Positions 14,197 to 14,804 of a stretch of 14,804 nucleotides of DNA are shown piece by piece. The position numbers and the translations under genes were made by a program. Source of the DNA: DASQVO01 sp035640715. Its GTDB lineage: Bacteria; Actinomycetota; Actinomycetes; Streptosporangiales; Streptosporangiaceae. The stretch spans positions 1 to 14,804 of the forward strand of contig DASQVO010000086.1 in the NCBI GenBank assembly GCA_035640715.1, in the 5' to 3' direction. The notes under the pieces are model-generated. The model was not told the origin of the DNA. It saw only the letters and a list, made by a program, of their open reading frames with translations, and searched no databases. The stretch's first letter is position 1. Each line of letters begins with the position of its first letter.

Positions 14197-14694
14197 ATGG
14201 CCAGCGCAATGCGCAAAATGGCGGTCTACCTCGGCCTCGTGGAGGACGATCACCGCTACCAGGACAGGTACGACTCCTACGAGGAGTATGACGAATACGA
14301 CGATCAGGCAGACCGGCCTGATGCCTCCGACGAACTGGACGGGCGCCCGGGCCGCGGCGACGACGGCTACCTTCCGGCGTCTGCGCGCCAGGATGGCGTC
14401 CGCCAGACGACCGATCTGGCCCGGATCACCACACTGCATCCTCGCACCTACAATGAAGCACGTACCATTGGGGAGCACTTCCGCGAGGGAATCCCCGTCA
14501 TCATGAACCTGACCGAGATGGTCGACAGCGACGCCAAGCGTCTCGTCGACTTCGCGGCAGGCCTGATCTTCGGCTTGCACGGGAGCATCGAGCGGGTGAC
14601 CAACAAGGTCTTCCTGCTATCTCCCGCCAACGTTGAGGTGACGGCCGAGGACAAGGCTCGCATCGCGGAGAGAGGCTTCTTCAACCAGAGCTAG
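14197..14694 (+). CDS. sepF: Cell division protein SepF (FtsZ membrane anchor)
   Basis: SepF binds the C-terminal peptide of FtsZ and tethers the Z-ring to the membrane; in actinobacteria, which lack FtsA, it is the main known anchor. The N-terminus MASAMRKMAVYLGLVEDD (1-18) is the conserved membrane-binding amphipathic segment. An acidic, Tyr-rich linker follows (19-70: repeated YDxY and DD). The globular SepF domain (about 73-150) contains ITTLHPRTYNEARTIGEHFR (77-96), VIMNLTEMVDSDAKRLVDF (101-119), AGLIFGLHGSIERVTNKVFLLSP (from 121) and the C-terminal end AERGFFNQS. Length (165) is normal. ATG start with GGAGG 8 nt upstream; Met5 is a possible internal start. Its partner site, the FtsZ tail DLDVPDFLK, is encoded in the same window. 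Confidence 0.96.
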   Translation: MASAMRKMAVYLGLVEDDHRYQDRYDSYEEYDEYDDQADRPDASDELDGRPGRGDDGYLPASARQDGVRQTTDLARITTLHPRTYNEARTIGEHFREGIPVIMNLTEMVDSDAKRLVDFAAGLIFGLHGSIERVTNKVFLLSPANVEVTAEDKARIAERGFFNQS

Positions 14695-14726
14695 CGGACA
14701 ATCAGTGATGGTGTGAATGCAGATCA

Positions 14727-14760
14727 GTGACCCCGCCATGCGTGAGGGTAGGCTAGGCCG
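14727..14760 (+). promoter_or_regulatory. Candidate leaderless promoter for the yggT-like gene
   Basis: TAGGCT (14749-14754) fits the TAnnnT -10 pattern and ends 6 nt before the ATG at 14761. A weak -35, GTGACC (14727-14732), lies 16 bp upstream. Transcription would begin at or next to the ATG, and no strong ribosome binding site is present. Confidence 0.45.
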
Positions 14761-14804
14761 ATGGGCATCCTGAAGATCGTCCTGTACTATCTGCTGACGA
14801 TCTA
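14761..14804 (+). CDS. Start of a YggT-family membrane protein, cut by window end
   Basis: The last 44 bases read MGILKIVLYYLLTI from an ATG, a hydrophobic N-terminus ending at the window edge. In actinobacterial clusters the gene after sepF is yggT (ylmG), a small two- or more-pass membrane protein, and the first residues resemble that family. The call rests on position and hydrophobicity only. The start has no strong ribosome binding site, but a -10-like TAGGCT ends 6 nt upstream, fitting a leaderless transcript. Confidence 0.6.
   Translation, partial: MGILKIVLYYLLTI

Overview
This window is most of a dcw (division and cell wall) cluster from a high-GC actinobacterium. Every confident gene reads on the + strand. 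FtsZ (MAAPQNYLAV start, DLDVPDFLK end), SepF (MRKMAVYLGLVEDD) and the downstream yggS-sepF-yggT block all have the actinobacterial form. MurE carries the DNPR signature of meso-diaminopimelate-adding ligases, so the peptidoglycan is probably of the meso-DAP type. GTG and TTG starts and 4-bp stop/start overlaps are common. I cannot name the genus from the sequence.

Region 1 (1-5954): ftsI (5' end cut by the window edge), murE, murF, mraY. A 41-bp gap precedes murE; murE/murF and murF/mraY overlap by 4 bp (TTGA, GTGA), which suggests translational coupling. Region 2 (5955-11145): ftsW, murG, murC, ftsQ. The murD gene normally found between mraY and ftsW is not there; only 85-145 bp of odd, non-coding-looking sequence occupies the site. 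MurG ends in a hexapeptide-repeat tail. Region 3 (11146-11528): a 383-bp, locally AT-richer ftsZ leader with a good sigma70-type promoter candidate, a 13-bp tandem repeat and an 8-bp stem-loop. Region 4 (11529-14804): ftsZ with a greatly expanded C-terminal linker, yggS overlapping it by 4 bp (the usual pgeF/yfiH/ylmD gene is missing), sepF, and the first 44 bp of a yggT-like gene.

Together the genes cover cytoplasmic lipid II synthesis (MurC, MurE, MurF; MurD must be encoded elsewhere), the membrane steps (MraY, MurG), septal polymerisation and crosslinking (FtsW with FtsI), the divisome connector (FtsQ), and the Z-ring with its membrane anchor (FtsZ, SepF). I found no tRNA, rRNA, CRISPR array, insertion sequence or clear intrinsic terminator. 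There is no sign of an entirely new system. The most unusual points are the two gene absences from conserved positions, the long FtsZ linker, the MurG repeat tail, the altered FtsW motifs and the structured ftsZ leader.
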